Shown here in pieces: positions 1 to 12,000 of a stretch of 64,000 nucleotides of DNA. The first letter of the stretch is position 1; the number at the start of each line of letters is the position of its first letter. Under the pieces are notes generated by a model that saw nothing but the letters and a program-made list of their open reading frames with translations, was not told where the DNA came from and did no database searches. Origin of the DNA: Heliocidaris tuberculata (lineage: Eukaryota > Echinodermata > Echinoidea > Camarodonta > Echinometridae). The stretch spans positions 35,029,967-35,093,966 of the forward strand of contig CM046833.1 in NCBI GenBank assembly GCA_025618425.1, written 5' to 3'. The translations under genes were made by a program, and so were the position numbers.

Positions 1-252
1 GTACTTAGCTAATATATGAAATAGTATGACGTAGGGCTAAACATGTATATAATAATATTCCGTTCCTGTATAGCGCTTATCTCATAACATCTCTATTCGC
101 TTCAAAAGAGCCTTTGGATAGTTTAAGCTTTAGCTTCGGCAACTGTAGCGCTCCGTGTTTTCAAGAAATAAATCCTACCAGGTACCCACTTACAACACTT
201 GGGTCGAGTGTGGTGAATGTACATTATTGTCTTGAGAAAGGACGTTAATGAT

Positions 253-321
253 GCGGTAGAAATTTGAACCCCTTACCTTGTGGGTCATAGTCTAGAGACT
301 TATCCACTAAACCACAGCACC
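253..321 (-). repeat. tRNA-derived SINE remnant
   Basis: On the minus strand the sequence starts GGTGCTGTGGTTTAGTGG, which resembles a tRNA 5' half with an A box, and has a B-box-like GGTTCAAAT about 45 bases later. The acceptor-stem ends no longer pair, so this is a decayed tRNA-derived element and not a working tRNA gene. Confidence 0.5.
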
Positions 322-726
322 TATACATGTATATTTCATATGACTAGGTGAAAGTTATGAGAATATTCAAAAGCTGGGCATATAATAGTGGTATTTCTAT
401 GAAGATATCATTTTAGATGATTTTAAGTCTGTAATTAGCCTATTACCATGTGAATGGATACAATATGAATAGCTCAAAGCCATTAGCTATTTAAAGTTTA
501 TTTTATTTATCTAAAACTGCTTGATAAAAATAATTACTGGTCCATGGCCCACAATTTATATATATATATATTTTTTTTTTAAAGAAAATCATAACACTAA
601 TCATGTACAAAGAAAAACATGATAATGTTGTAAAATTATGATAATACATCCAGTACATATTAAGAGAATTATGACATTGCTAACTATGATAATTAAAAAA
701 TCACGTTTTTCTCAGAACTTGGATTT

Positions 727-1440
727 ATGGATGTAGTACCTTTTGGAACCGAGCTCTTCATAAATGATATTACAGGGTTGTTCCAGTATATTATACAAGC
801 CTACAATATTAATAAACTTTATATTAACATAACATAAACAAATGTGCAAATGCAAGCATTGCAAAGACAGATGAAAATAAAGGTTGCTTTGTCCACAAGA
901 TCATTGGTTTCTATTGGCAAACTATGGCAAAGTTTTGGCAAACTACATGGCATTGTCCAATTTTTTTGCCCAATCCATTTCATTCCTGGTCCTTTTCTTG
1001 GGGTGGTTTGTTATGTCAATGAGTTCCCCTTCATTCTCCTCCATTGCTCATTCAAAATGTAATCAGTTCTTCAAGAAATATGTAGTTTGCCAGATTTTTG
1101 TTGTAGTTTCAGCAGACAGCAAGAAAGCCAAAAAGCCAAACTCTATTGTTATGCAGATGAAGGTCAATGCAAGGTCAATAATCAATACTGCTCTCTGATT
1201 GGTCAATTCCTTATGATGGCATTGTTATGGATGTAGTACTTTTTGGAACCAAACTGAAATGGATATAGTACCTTTTGGAACCGAAGTGATTTTTAAAAGC
1301 CATTTTTTTATATTTTCCAATTGGAATTTCAGCTTTTTGTAAGGATTAGCTTATAAAGCTACTTGAATTGAGTACATTAATGCAAAAAAATCAATTTTGA
1401 CCAAAAATGGATGTAGTACCTTTTGGAACCGAGCTCTTCA
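727..1440 (+). repeat. Four direct copies of a short motif
   Basis: The block ATGGATGTAGTACCTTTTGG followed by AACC occurs at 727, 1227 (one change), 1259 (GATATAG variant) and 1407, all in the same orientation. The first and last copies also share the next bases GAGCTCTTCA. Spacing is irregular (about 500, 32 and 148 bases), so it is not a simple tandem array. Confidence 0.8.
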
Positions 1441-2347
1441 AATATGATTACTATTGATATTATAACATTTTTTTTAATCAATGGAAGTAAGATATTTGAT
1501 ACATGAGATATTGCTTGTTTTGAATACAATGTCAGGTTGTTATTAGTTATCAGTTTATATAATATTTGTTACATGCCCTTTTTAAGTTTGAAATATATTT
1601 TGTCCACAATCTCCACAGTAGTTCCTCTATTAGAATAGCATTATTATGACATATTATAAACAAGATACAAATTATAAAGATTTCATAAATATAAGATCTA
1701 AAACGTTGAGGTTACATTCGGATAATTATTGTAGAGGTCGTTAATATTTCTATTAAACATACAGACCTACTTTTAAAAAATGAAATTGGTATAGACCTGA
1801 ACAGATCTCACCCAAAATGCTTGAAAAACACATATAAACTTAAAAGCAAAATTATAAAAAAATTTCTTTGTTTTTCCATGCTTCTGTATTTTTTTTTTTT
1901 TTTCATTTATTTTTTTTTTTTTTTAGTCTTTATCGTCGCGATTGGGTAATATTTTCATTTCTTATTTTTGAACAAGACATATTTCACTCAGTTTCTTTTT
2001 CGTGGCATTTTTACTGTCTCTGAGATGTTTTTCAGAATTCGAAATAATCCTCATGCACCTCAGGATTTAACAGAAGTACATGAATATTAGAGGCAGAATG
2101 GGGAAAGAGTATGCAACACAAAGGAACAAGTGTATTGTAGGTTATTTTGTATATTTATGTACAATCATAATGGTTATATCTTTTGATAACAAGAGAGAAA
2201 ATATTTCCTTTTGCAAAATACTGCAGTATTAGATCAGAATGATTAAGATTACATTTGCCTTTTGCGCCAAAACAATAGCTTTTCTTAGTTTTATTATTTA
2301 AATGTTATAAGGTGCTCAAAACAACGAGGATGAAACGAGAGAGGAAT

Positions 2348-2379
<32 letters not shown>

Positions 2380-3717
2380 GAAGGATGGGGGGGGGGGGAA
2401 GATAGTGAGAGAGAACGAGAAAGAGTTGGGGATTGGGAGAATGACTGTGAGATGGAGTATTTACGCCGCGTTACTTCTTTTCAACTCCTAATTTTTGTCT
2501 TTTTTCTCTTGTTTCCGGCAAGGATGATGATAAACACATGCTTAGAATAATTTTTTTTTATAATCTAAGCCCTAAAAGGATTAAAATATAACATCATATC
2601 ATTAGTATCCAGGTATGGCAAAAGGTTTCACGTCACGCACGTTTAGGATTAAATTTGCTTTGAAACGTTGTAAAATGGGATGTATCTGACATAGTCAATT
2701 ACAACACGTTTGGCGGCTTAATCAGTTCAGAAAACCCCCTCATCAAACATGAAGAAGAACGTGTTTGTTTGTTTTCTAATGTCATGAATGTTATTACCAG
2801 AGTGCATTAGGTGTATGTAAATACATAATGACATCTTGTTTCCGCATGCGTTCAAAAACATAAAATGGGGTAATATTCTGCAAGAGAATCATTGATTGGA
2901 TTGACAATTTTTGGTCCAGTATAGCGAAGTGACTGTACGTTTAAAGAACTGAAAACCTTTGGAGGGCGAAGTTACAGATAATTACGAGTGAAATGGGAAT
3001 AAACATTATAATCTAGTTTGATCATATCATCGAATACAATTGGACTAATATTGTTTCCAGAAATTTATCCAAACGTACCAGTATATAATTTTTTTTTTTA
3101 CTAATAAATTTGGAACAACAACAAACAAAACAAACAAACAAAACAAAAACAAACAAACAAACAAAAAAGAAAAAAAGCATGGTTGTACTAGAAATAGGGC
3201 GATATATAGTTAAATATATCATTGGAATTACCCGTTTTGAATACTGCGACAATTGTTGCAATTTTAAGTTGATTTGGGACCTTGCCAGTTATAAGTGACA
3301 AATTAATAATCTGCATCTAGGGACGAGCTACAGCAGACCTCTTTACTGCTGTAACACTATATGTTGACTAATCGATGCTGATAATATTTATATTCTCCAA
3401 ATATTTAACAACTTTAATAATTTTGTTTTCAAAAGTATGATTTAAAAAAAAAAGAGTTTAATTACAATGTAGACCAACTCATGTAATTCATATAGTTTAT
3501 CAGAACATGGAATTTTTGCAGCTGTCTTGGTTCCAACTTTAAAAATTTCTTTAAAGATGTAAAGATATTTAAAGATGCTTAGTGTTTCAATATCTATTAT
3601 TTGATGTCTACTAAAACATCGTTTTAACTGAGTGATTTGGCAAGGTTTTAGGTTCTTGTTTAATATACCATTAATGATACCCCAACATTTTCTTAAGATT
3701 GTTAGAATTGTATTTAT

Positions 3718-4108
3718 AGTGATTTGGTAACTTTGTAGAGGCTTGATAAAATCTGAGCTGCCTGGTCTTACATGCTATCAATGTATGTAATATGGTGTAA
3801 AAATGAAGCCCACAGGGGGAAAAAAGCACTTCAAAATCATCATGTGCTTCACAAAAGTAAACATATGCAAGTGACCGGAAATGCCAGACTCATTTTCCCC
3901 CATAGACTCAGTGTAAGACTAAAGCGTATGGCCATACGCTTTCATAAATGGGAGTATTCAGTCATAGACATCTTAATAATAGCAGTATATATTTGAAAAC
4001 CTTTCTATGCCTGGCTATTCATTTATCCTTCTGAACATCATTTTACAAGACAGATATCAAAATTCAACAATTTATAAAATCAAGCCTCCACAAATTTACC
4101 GAATGCCT
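3718..4108 (+). mobile_element. MITE, TTAA-flanked, copy 1
   Basis: An element of about 390 bp with imperfect terminal inverted repeats of about 33 bp (AGTGATTTGGTAACTTTG at the left, its complement at the right) and flanks TTAT/TTAA. A second copy in inverted orientation lies at 39071-39463. A perfect 22-base palindrome is present inside at 3921-3942. No coding capacity. TTAA targets fit Kolobok or piggyBac type transposons; the AG-start terminus suggests Kolobok (inference). Confidence 0.75.
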
Positions 4109-4333
4109 TTAAACATATCCATGCGAGATGATTAAGATGCTGATCATGCTGATGATTGAAAAGTATGGCTGATGATCGATTGAGATACTGGTGATGATCA
4201 TGCGTCGTCCCTAAGTTTGAGATAACGCTTGTGCATTTCGGGTATGATTGTGGTTCAGTTCGTCATGTCCTGAGTTTCTACATATTGATCATGTTTTTCT
4301 CTTATTCTCTCTATACCAATTCCTTGCATTCAG

Positions 4334-4423
4334 ATTCCTCCAAAGTTCGCTCCTTCCGGTTTTTTGACTCCACCTAACGGGGTAACACTAAGAGCAGTAC
4401 CCAGGACAGACATGGTTGCCTGA
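4334..4423 (+). CDS. Terminal exon (exon 13) of an upstream CYP3-like P450
   Basis: A 90-base phase-0 terminal exon after a CAG acceptor encodes IPPKFAPSGFLTPPNGVTLR and then AVPRTDMVA, ending in TGA. It aligns along its whole length with the last exon of gene A (19384-19473), which also encodes 30 codons including stop, and with gene B (40162-40257). This part of CYP3-family enzymes forms the C-terminal beta-strand region after the heme domain. No exon 12 with the heme-Cys motif is found in the preceding 4.3 kb. Either the intron is longer than 4.3 kb (in genes A and B it is 0.4 and 1.4 kb) or this is a stranded exon of a broken copy. It lies in tandem and on the same strand as genes A and B. 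Confidence 0.85.
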   Translation: MPPKFAPSGFLTPPNGVTLRAVPRTDMVA

Positions 4424-6004
4424 ACCAATGAATCCAATGTTATTGAGCACGGTGCCTTATGGTGAAACATCAGTGGATCAATCTTAACGAAAGGAAAGAC
4501 TGAAAGTAGTTCAAAAATATTGGAAAGCAAAACGAGATTCGTAAAAGAATCATGATAAAAGTGAATAATGAAATAATGAGTGTAAAGTAGTAACTGATAC
4601 AAGTACAACACAATGAAAATTTACTCAAACGTTCTGCAGTATGAATCATGCATGAGACTGAAAAGTGTGAAAAAATACAATGCTATTGTTTGTTGATTTT
4701 TTCCCTGAGCGTCGTAACTTTGTTCAAAGTGTTCAACTGCAAGCAACGAAATAAGCATTAAAAGGTTAAAGATAAATTTGAGTTCTGGTCATGAAACTAC
4801 ATTGTGACATAAACTGTCTCAAAGGAATTGGGAAAGGTTGACCATGTCTACATAAGAATTGTTTTATACTGTGATGTTTTGGAATCATCAAAGTAGATAA
4901 GAAATTGACTAAATTTCACTGGAAAAAAAAATCTACTGTACACAGGAATGGGTACATGGGACTACACACCCAGGTATGATGTTCTTCCAAACTGATATAA
5001 AAGGAATGAGAAAGCTTACAAGTTATTGTTCACCTTTCCCAGAACTCAAGATTCCCTTTAACTAAATTTCTTAAATTTTCTTAACAGAAATGTATACTTT
5101 TTTTTCTTTTTTTTTTACGTTTTCACGCTCATCGATGTTTAAATTTCTTTTTAAAATCAGGGGCCGTATTCTGAGAACTATGTTAACTTTATGTTAACTT
5201 CTATGTTAAGTCCCAAACCTAACATACGCTTAACATAACTCTAAATCGGTATTCTGAAAACTGTGTTAAGGGTATGTTATCTTTTTTTAGGTTACGCCCC
5301 CGACACACCCATTTATCGTTGATGCTCCAGTCATAATCACTGTTAAAATGTACTCTTAGCCAATCATGCCCCTCTTTTGATCACTCCTACAAGTATGTCA
5401 AACGTTTATTGAGTTATTATCATTTCATACGCACTACCATTCTTGCGAAAGTGTCCATAAAAAGCACGGTTATATTTTGTGATAAAATGAGTGCAACTAT
5501 TTTTATAACACTGCTGCAGTAGAAGAACGAAATGATAGAGATTACATATGCTTCTTGCATAGTAATAATGGCTATACCTAGTTTTATTTCATATAATTAT
5601 GATATATAACAACTAACAAGTACCGTTTACAAATAAACCCCGAAGAGGTAACTACGAGGAAGAACGGAAAGAGAGGGAGAGAGAGAGAGTGAGAGAAAGA
5701 GCACGAGAGGGGGAGAGGAGAGAATGAGATAGGAGGGAGAGGGGAGGGTGATAGATTGAGGAAAATAAATAGAGGGGGAGAGATGAGAGGAAATGGGGAG
5801 GAATAAATGGAGAACGGAGAGAGAAACATAAATACAGAGAGAGGCACACATGCAGACAGAGTGAGAGGAGTGGGAGGAAAAGCATTGCAGTTGATCTTTG
5901 AAGTTAAACTTCCCCTTCTACTTACTCGTTAGTCTTGTCCTTCCTTTGCTTCTTCGTCCTGCCCTCCTCCTCCTTATTTTCGTTCTTCCCATACATCCTA
6001 TTGA
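4424..6004. other. Intergenic, simple repeats
   Basis: No gene recognised. Around 5163-5290 there is a repeat rich in GTTAA words (TATGTTAACTTTATGTTAAC type), and 5660-5880 is a purine-rich GA/GGGA tract that opens several low-complexity reading frames on the minus strand. Those frames are compositional and are not called as genes. Confidence 0.6.
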
Positions 6005-6415
6005 CCCATTCGAGACAACTAACCACATTTTACGGTTTGGCTTAATAACTTTTGATTCAGAGTTCTAAAAAGTTTACCAGATGCATGAGTAGAAAGAGCA
6101 AAAAAACATATACCAAGTCCATTTGTTGTTACATGATCATCTTGCGTTTGGTGCTAGGAAATTCAAAAAGCAAGAATAAGCTTTCACATTCTTAAATTGG
6201 CAATATATGGAGAGGTTCAAAATCATCGTTTGTTGTTTTCTTTTTTTAAATCAAACTTTGCAATTTTTCAACTTTTTGACTAAATTGCTAGCCATGAATA
6301 TTGTTTTCAAAGACATTACACCTTATTAAAACCAGGTAGCACTAATACAAAAAAATAAGAAAAAAATACAAAATGTGATCAATTTAGGCCATGAATAATT
6401 CCAGTCATGTAAGGG
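6005..6415 (+). mobile_element. piggyBac-like MITE, copy 1
   Basis: About 410 bp, flanked by TTGA and TTAA, with ends CCC(A)TTC...GGG. It is homologous over its length to 12475-12880, whose ends are better preserved (CCCTTTCAGGA / CCAGAAAGGG). TTAA target with CCC-start termini is the piggyBac pattern. No transposase is encoded. Confidence 0.65.
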
Positions 6416-6461
6416 TTAATTTGTTATAAAAGAGGGCTCCTACTCATTCACTTCTAAATCC

Positions 6462-6580
6462 CCGGCCACACCAAGGAGACCGAAACCAGTCAGGCAACAT
6501 AGGCCGAACAATTACACCGAATCTCCAAGAATCGGTCGGTTTGAAATCTGTTTGGAGTCGCTTTGGTGGTGTGACTGGAG
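6462..6580 (+). mobile_element. Short TIR element (CCAGTCACACC family), copy 1
   Basis: About 120 bp with inverted ends, GGCCACACCAAGGAG on the left and the complement of CTCCAGTCACACCACC on the right. A shorter relative lies at 12385-12472. In both places it lies directly next to a copy of the piggyBac-like MITE, which suggests either nested insertion or co-duplication. Confidence 0.5.
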
Positions 6581-6878
6581 TATTTTCCAGCTTCCCCTTT
6601 TTCAACTTGTCCTTTTCATCTTTTCATTATCAGGGGTGATAATAGATAAACTTGACAATGCCATTCGATTAGAGTGCAATTCGTGATGTTTATAGCGTAG
6701 AGAAATTTTAAAATGACAAAAAGATTTCATGTCGCACACATCCAGGGTGAAATTTACTTTGGAATGTTAACATGTAACAATGATGAAGCCATCTGACATA
6801 GTCAAATGGACGCAGTATGTCGTCTGTATCAACAATTTGAAAATAGGCAGATGAAATGCACACTAAGTATTTACTTAA

Positions 6879-7364
6879 ATGTATTAGATAGTTTTGGGAA
6901 GCCCTCAAAAACTTTTCGTGAGATTTCTTTGATTTTACTTAATAAATAGCAGGGTACTAACATAACTAAGATGCTGTGAAGTTTTTTCCTCCTCAAGTGA
7001 AATATTTATCGAATTAGAGGTGAAAAGAATAAAAATCCCTGGCCCCCAAAAGAGGGGATGTAATATAAATTCGAACAACGGCCACACACATTACTCACAT
7101 GAGGATTGCTGTGTGTACACATAGTGCGAAGCGTTGGGTTTATTGTTTGGGGAACCTTCGGGGGATATGGTCTCAGCGTGAGGCAGTGAAAAGCCGTTAC
7201 CAAGCGTTTCTTACAGATATTTACACTAAAATTTGTTCGAAATCGTGAATGGAATGTTAAATAATCTCGTACATGTGTCTGATGATAAAAGGAGAATAGT
7301 ATGTGACTATATTAGATAAGTTTCTTGCCAGTATGATTTTTGCTACCGAGATGGTCATTGAGCT
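6879..7364 (+). mobile_element. TTAA-flanked MITE family 2, copy 1
   Basis: About 486 bp, flanked by TTAA on both sides. Closely similar copies are at 11351-11815 (intron 3 of gene A) and, inverted, at 30064-30556 (intron 7 of gene B). The ends are imperfect inverted repeats (AGATAGTTTTGGTAAGC against the complement of GCTACCGAGACTGTC). Reading frames inside differ between copies and are not conserved. Confidence 0.85.
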
Positions 7365-7919
7365 TTAAGCAAAATAACCATATATGGCAATGCATTTATT
7401 TGAAAGACATTGTTCTTTGTGTACAGTCTTAATATTGACAGTGCAATCCCCTACTTCTAGCCCCTCCATGTATTCGAAGTGGTATGTTTGATCTTAATTC
7501 TATACTTACACATTTCTACACTCCGAATGAGATGTTTATGGAGTGGAGTGAAAACGCTTATCACAGCCAATAAAGAAAGGAAATGGTATTCCATTTACCT
7601 GAATCATGGATTAATGTAGAAAACCAAGCGTAGCCAAGTTTGTTTAATAGATTTGGATTGTTTTCCCGTTAGAAAATTACATTAAGATAACTAGAATCCC
7701 TTACTAACCTCTGCTATCTATGAACAATATCGCATGAGCATTATATTATCCGTGTACCTATAGGCCTGGACATGGAAGGTATTTTGATCACTGAAATGTG
7801 GTACATTTGACCAATCGAAACATCATTCGTTAATCACTATAAGCGATCACGTGTTTAATTGAACGTAACCATCATTATGTTGGCTACATGGATTTTATTC
7901 CTATCCGAGGGCTTGGTTA

Positions 7920-8220
7920 TACTGTATAAAAAAAAAAAATTGCCGTTTTTTTTTCACGGGAAATTTCCTGGCAGTCAGGATGCTGGGAATGCCTGTTTTC
8001 CACAGTGTTTTTTTTTACCGGAAATCAGCATAATTATATTTACAATAAAATTACATAAAATTTATGTCGGGCGATTATAAATATATGCTGATTTCTGGTT
8101 AACCAACAAACTTGCTGTTGTTTTACAGAAAAAAAGACTGTAAAACTGAAATAACGGCAATAACGTGTAATTTCAAGGGCCAAAAAAACCTGTAGTTTTA
8201 CGGTTATTTTTTACAGTGTA
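7920..8220 (+). mobile_element. TIR element with internal foldback
   Basis: About 300 bp with imperfect terminal inverted repeats: TACTGTATAAAA at the left and the complement of TACACTGTAAAAAATAACCG at the right. Internally GGAAATCAGCATA near 8021 pairs with TATGCTGATTTCTGG near 8085. No coding capacity. The superfamily is not identified. Confidence 0.6.
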
Positions 8221-8917
8221 ATCAGATGTTGGCCCCTGACTTGTTCCTCCATGGATCCTACAAAAAGACGTCGCAATGTGCCCACTGATTTTACAGACGT
8301 AAATCATATTGCCAGAATATATTGTGTATTAAATGCTCAAATGTAATCAATTAAACTATAGATTCCTTGCATCAAGTAATTTATCACTGGAAAGCTAAAC
8401 AAAACAACATTTCATGGAAGGGTAGTAAACATTTTATGTATGGCTGTTGGCCCTATCCGAGGTACTAGGCCGAGGCCTTTGCCCAACCATTTCGAATATA
8501 ACTACGTTATAAGCTGTCAAAGAGAGGTCATTTTACGGCAAAGGTAGAAGGTTCCCGTGTCGATCTTCGGCATTGAAAGTTTCTTTTGATATTTCAACAG
8601 AGTGCGATCTCCTTTTTTGGAAATCTCTGAAATAGTGTCAATAATGTCGTCAGACTCAGCTGGTTGTACTTCGACCCATGGAAATAGTCTATGAACACAG
8701 ACTCTATTCATGACACATTCGAACTTTCCTGAGGTATATTATATCCTGATGTTAATTTACCTTCATGTTACAAATAGAATGATATAATGATATTATGATA
8801 ATATTTATCTAAAAACAACAAACAACGACACGTCGTAGACTGTTACTGGCGAGAGCCCCACAGACCTAAATTGAACACAGGGTTTGTGTATGCAGCCTAC
8901 ACTCGCAGTATGTAAAC

Positions 8918-8926
8918 TATATAAAA
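8918..8926 (+). promoter_or_regulatory. Possible TATA box of gene A
   Basis: TATATAAAA lies 108 bases before the gene A ATG, a spacing compatible with a start site near 8945-8955 and a 5' UTR of about 75 bases. Sequence-only call in AT-rich DNA. Confidence 0.35.
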
Positions 8927-9025
8927 CACAATAGTTATGATCAATGCGTCATATCGCAGCAGTTTGAGAGACAGGCCCTATATATAGATCACTTTACGAG
9001 CAACTGGATCCAAATCGAAGTCGAA

Positions 9026-12000
9026 ATGGAGATTGAGGTAATGGGAATCTCGATGTCGTTGACATGGCTCCTGGCCCTGATCACCCTGGGTTTCTTCGTC
9101 CTATACGTGATGTAAGTAATTACTGGTGTACCTAATAGGCCTAATAACTGGAATAAGAGTTTAATATATACAGATCAGAATTACGTTCACATCTACGTGA
9201 AAATGTGTTTTCAGTTAGAAAGAATCCTCGTAAATCCTACTAATTACTTTTGTTTGAGTTTGATAATGTTCAAAATTTTTAAAGTCATATTGAAAAAAAA
9301 AGAAAAAAGAGATATAGAGTATCATTTGTCACACTGTACGATGTTTGACCCATATACGCACTCAGTATTTCATCAAAGTAAGTCTTGCGACTACAACGAA
9401 TACCATTTTGCAATGTTTATATTGTATTAACAAATATGTTTATGATAAACATTATAACCTTTGACACTTCCTATTGACATACATGCATTTCCTCTTATCG
9501 TAGCAAGAGGATTTATCGAAATCTCAACGAACTTTTTAGGTTCAACTCTATTCTTATCCTTTTCTTTTTGAGACACTAAGAAGGGGAAGTATACTCTGGC
9601 ACCAGGTTGGCTTGAATAAAAGCAGAAACGATAGAAAGCCAATAATCTTTTAGAGACATATTAGAGGGGAATTCCATCCTGGTATCAAGTTGGCCTAAAT
9701 AAAGGCAGAAAATGAGAGCAAGAAAGAAAAGAAATAACAAAAGACTAGTGAAAGTCAGAGGGAAATCAACTAAAGGATAAAAAAGTTTCGAAGCTTTAAA
9801 ATTGTAATGCATCAAACATATTATTTGTATATTGCAAATAATTAGTAATAGTAATAAAGATAATTGAATTTACATTAGCGCCTTTTCTATTTTACAAGGC
9901 GCTGTATCGGATATCTTACTCTAAAACAATGTAGACTGGGAAGAGGAACCCTTTTTAGATTTTTTGAAGTAGTGAGGTGAAATGTTATTTCTTAGAAATT
10001 CAGTTAATTTCAGATGTGTAGGACAGAGGATTGAAAGAAACTTTTTTTTATTGATGCATTATCTTTGCATAGATTTGACTACTGGTGTCATACCTATTGG
10101 AAGCGTCGTGGAGTGCCCCACGAGCCAGCTTTACCCCTATTTGATAACCCCCTCTTTACAAGGGTAAGTGTAATAGTGATATTTTCTAAAATCACGACCC
10201 CAAAAATGAAAAAAAAGGGCATTAGAAAAAATCCCGTTATACTAAGGATTTAATAACAAAAATAAAATAATTGGTTCTATTTCGTGTTACTGACTGACTG
10301 CTTGGAGGTGTGTTGCGAAGCCTTGCGCATAGAAGAGAGAGAGAGAGAGAGAGAGAGACGTGGAGAGGAAGTGAATGGGGGAGAAAAAACAGAGTTGAAT
10401 TCTCAAACCATTCCTAAAATTAAGAAATAATATAAGGACCTTCATCGACTTTTCTTTGTCTCTGTCGTGCCTGTGTTTTGGGGGTGTTTCATGTACAATC
10501 CCAATCAACCATAATCTATTTTTATCACATTTAACAGCATTACGATGAAACCGCGTACTCTCTGGAAGCGAACGTGATTGAAACTCTGTTTTGACTCTGT
10601 GGCCATGGATGCCAGCTCGGAGTACGATTCACTTGTTCAAGTTCCCCCAATATGAATATAGCACTGCCTTGGTGCACATAATGAATAGAACTGTTGTCCT
10701 CAATGAATAATGAAAGCATTTGCTAGAATATTCGCTAAAGTTATAGTTACAACCCGTTATCTTCCCCAAGAAATATCTCAGGGCATATTCCTCCGTGATG
10801 AGAGGGGTGGGGGGCTTACCCTCTGTTCATGCATGTTCATGGTTCATGGTTCATTTACAAATATATTTTAATCGCCTAAAATCTTATGTCAACAGGGAAT
10901 ACCAGAGGTTTTCATCGAACTGAACAAGAAATACGGCAAGGTCTATGGGTAAGTAGGAGGAGGGGGGGGGGGGGGGGATCAATGTTTACATCACAACCCA
11001 TCCGCAAACTTTTGAGTGAAGAAAAAAAAATACCCCACAACCCCCCCCCCCCCCCACAAAAACAAACATCAAAGTTACACATTGTTTTAATGTTATAATT
11101 TAATAGAGCATAGGAATTAAATCACTTATTTGTCTGTGATGACTTTCGAACCTTAGGTTCTATATTTCTCTCTAATTATTTGTGGTAATATCGATCACAG
11201 ATGGAAACAATTCCACACAACAAATCCAATTATGGAAATATAGGAGGTTGTTAGAATATAATCTGTGGCGTATTCATAATTTCATAAACAAAGCAAAGGA
11301 GGAGGGCCGAGGGGGGGGGGGGCGGAGTCTCCACTCAGGCTGGGAGTTAAAGGTAACAGATAGTTTTGGTAAGCCCTCAAAAACTTTTCGTGAGATTTCT
11401 TTGATTTTACCTAATAAATAGCAGAGTACTAACATAACTAAGATGCTGTGAAGTTTTTTCCTCCTCAAGTGAAATGTTTATCGAATGAGAGGTGAAAAGT
11501 AATAAAAATCCCTGGCCCCAAAAAGAGGGGATGTAAATTCAAACAACGGCCACACACATTACTCACATGAGGATTGCTGTGTGTATAGAATACGCTACAC
11601 ATAGTGCGAAGTACTGAGTTTATTGTGCGGGGAACCTTCGGGTGGATATGGTCTCAGCGTGAGGCAGTGAAAAGCCGTTACCAAGCGTTTCTTACAGATA
11701 TTTACACTAAAATTTGTTCGAAATCGTGTCTTATGATAAAAGGAGAATAGTATGTGACTATGTTAGATAAGTTTCTTGCCAGTATGATTTTTGCTACCGA
11801 GACTGTCTATGAGCTTTAAGACATTATATGCATAGCCTAAGCCCGCGTTCTGTACAGTTGGACTCACTGCAAGTTGTACTGGGCCCCTGCAACATACAGA
11901 GATACAATCAATCTTACGATCAATTGTAACTCTTCAGTACATGGTTTGCCATAGACTTACGATTGATATCAATCGTAAGATAAATTTATCTCTTTATGTT

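Larger units (their letters stand above)
1..3717. other. Intergenic, no gene seen
   Basis: AT-rich sequence with no exon that I can recognise; in particular no P450 heme-binding exon lies here, although a P450 last exon follows at 4334. It contains a decayed tRNA-derived element near 253-321, four copies of a short motif between 727 and 1440, T-runs near 1890-1923, a GA/G-run near 2350-2400 and a CAAA-rich tract near 3117-3170. Short ORFs here have no family features. Confidence 0.6.
7365..9025. other. Upstream region of gene A
   Basis: No coding exon is seen before the gene A start codon. It contains one TIR element (7920-8220). The last 30 bases before the ATG (CAAATCGAAGTCGAA and flanks) are nearly the same as those before the gene B ATG at 24854, so the proximal promoter or 5' UTR was duplicated with the gene. 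Confidence 0.6.

Noticed and set aside
884..1198. 104-codon plus-strand frame with hydrophobic segment
   Set aside because: AT-rich intergenic DNA, no splice partners, no family features, and two frames overlap equally.
1..4333. Heme-binding exon 12 for the P450 terminal exon at 4334
   Set aside because: Looked for the FxxGxRxCxG coding pattern and CYP3-like flanks on the plus strand and found none.
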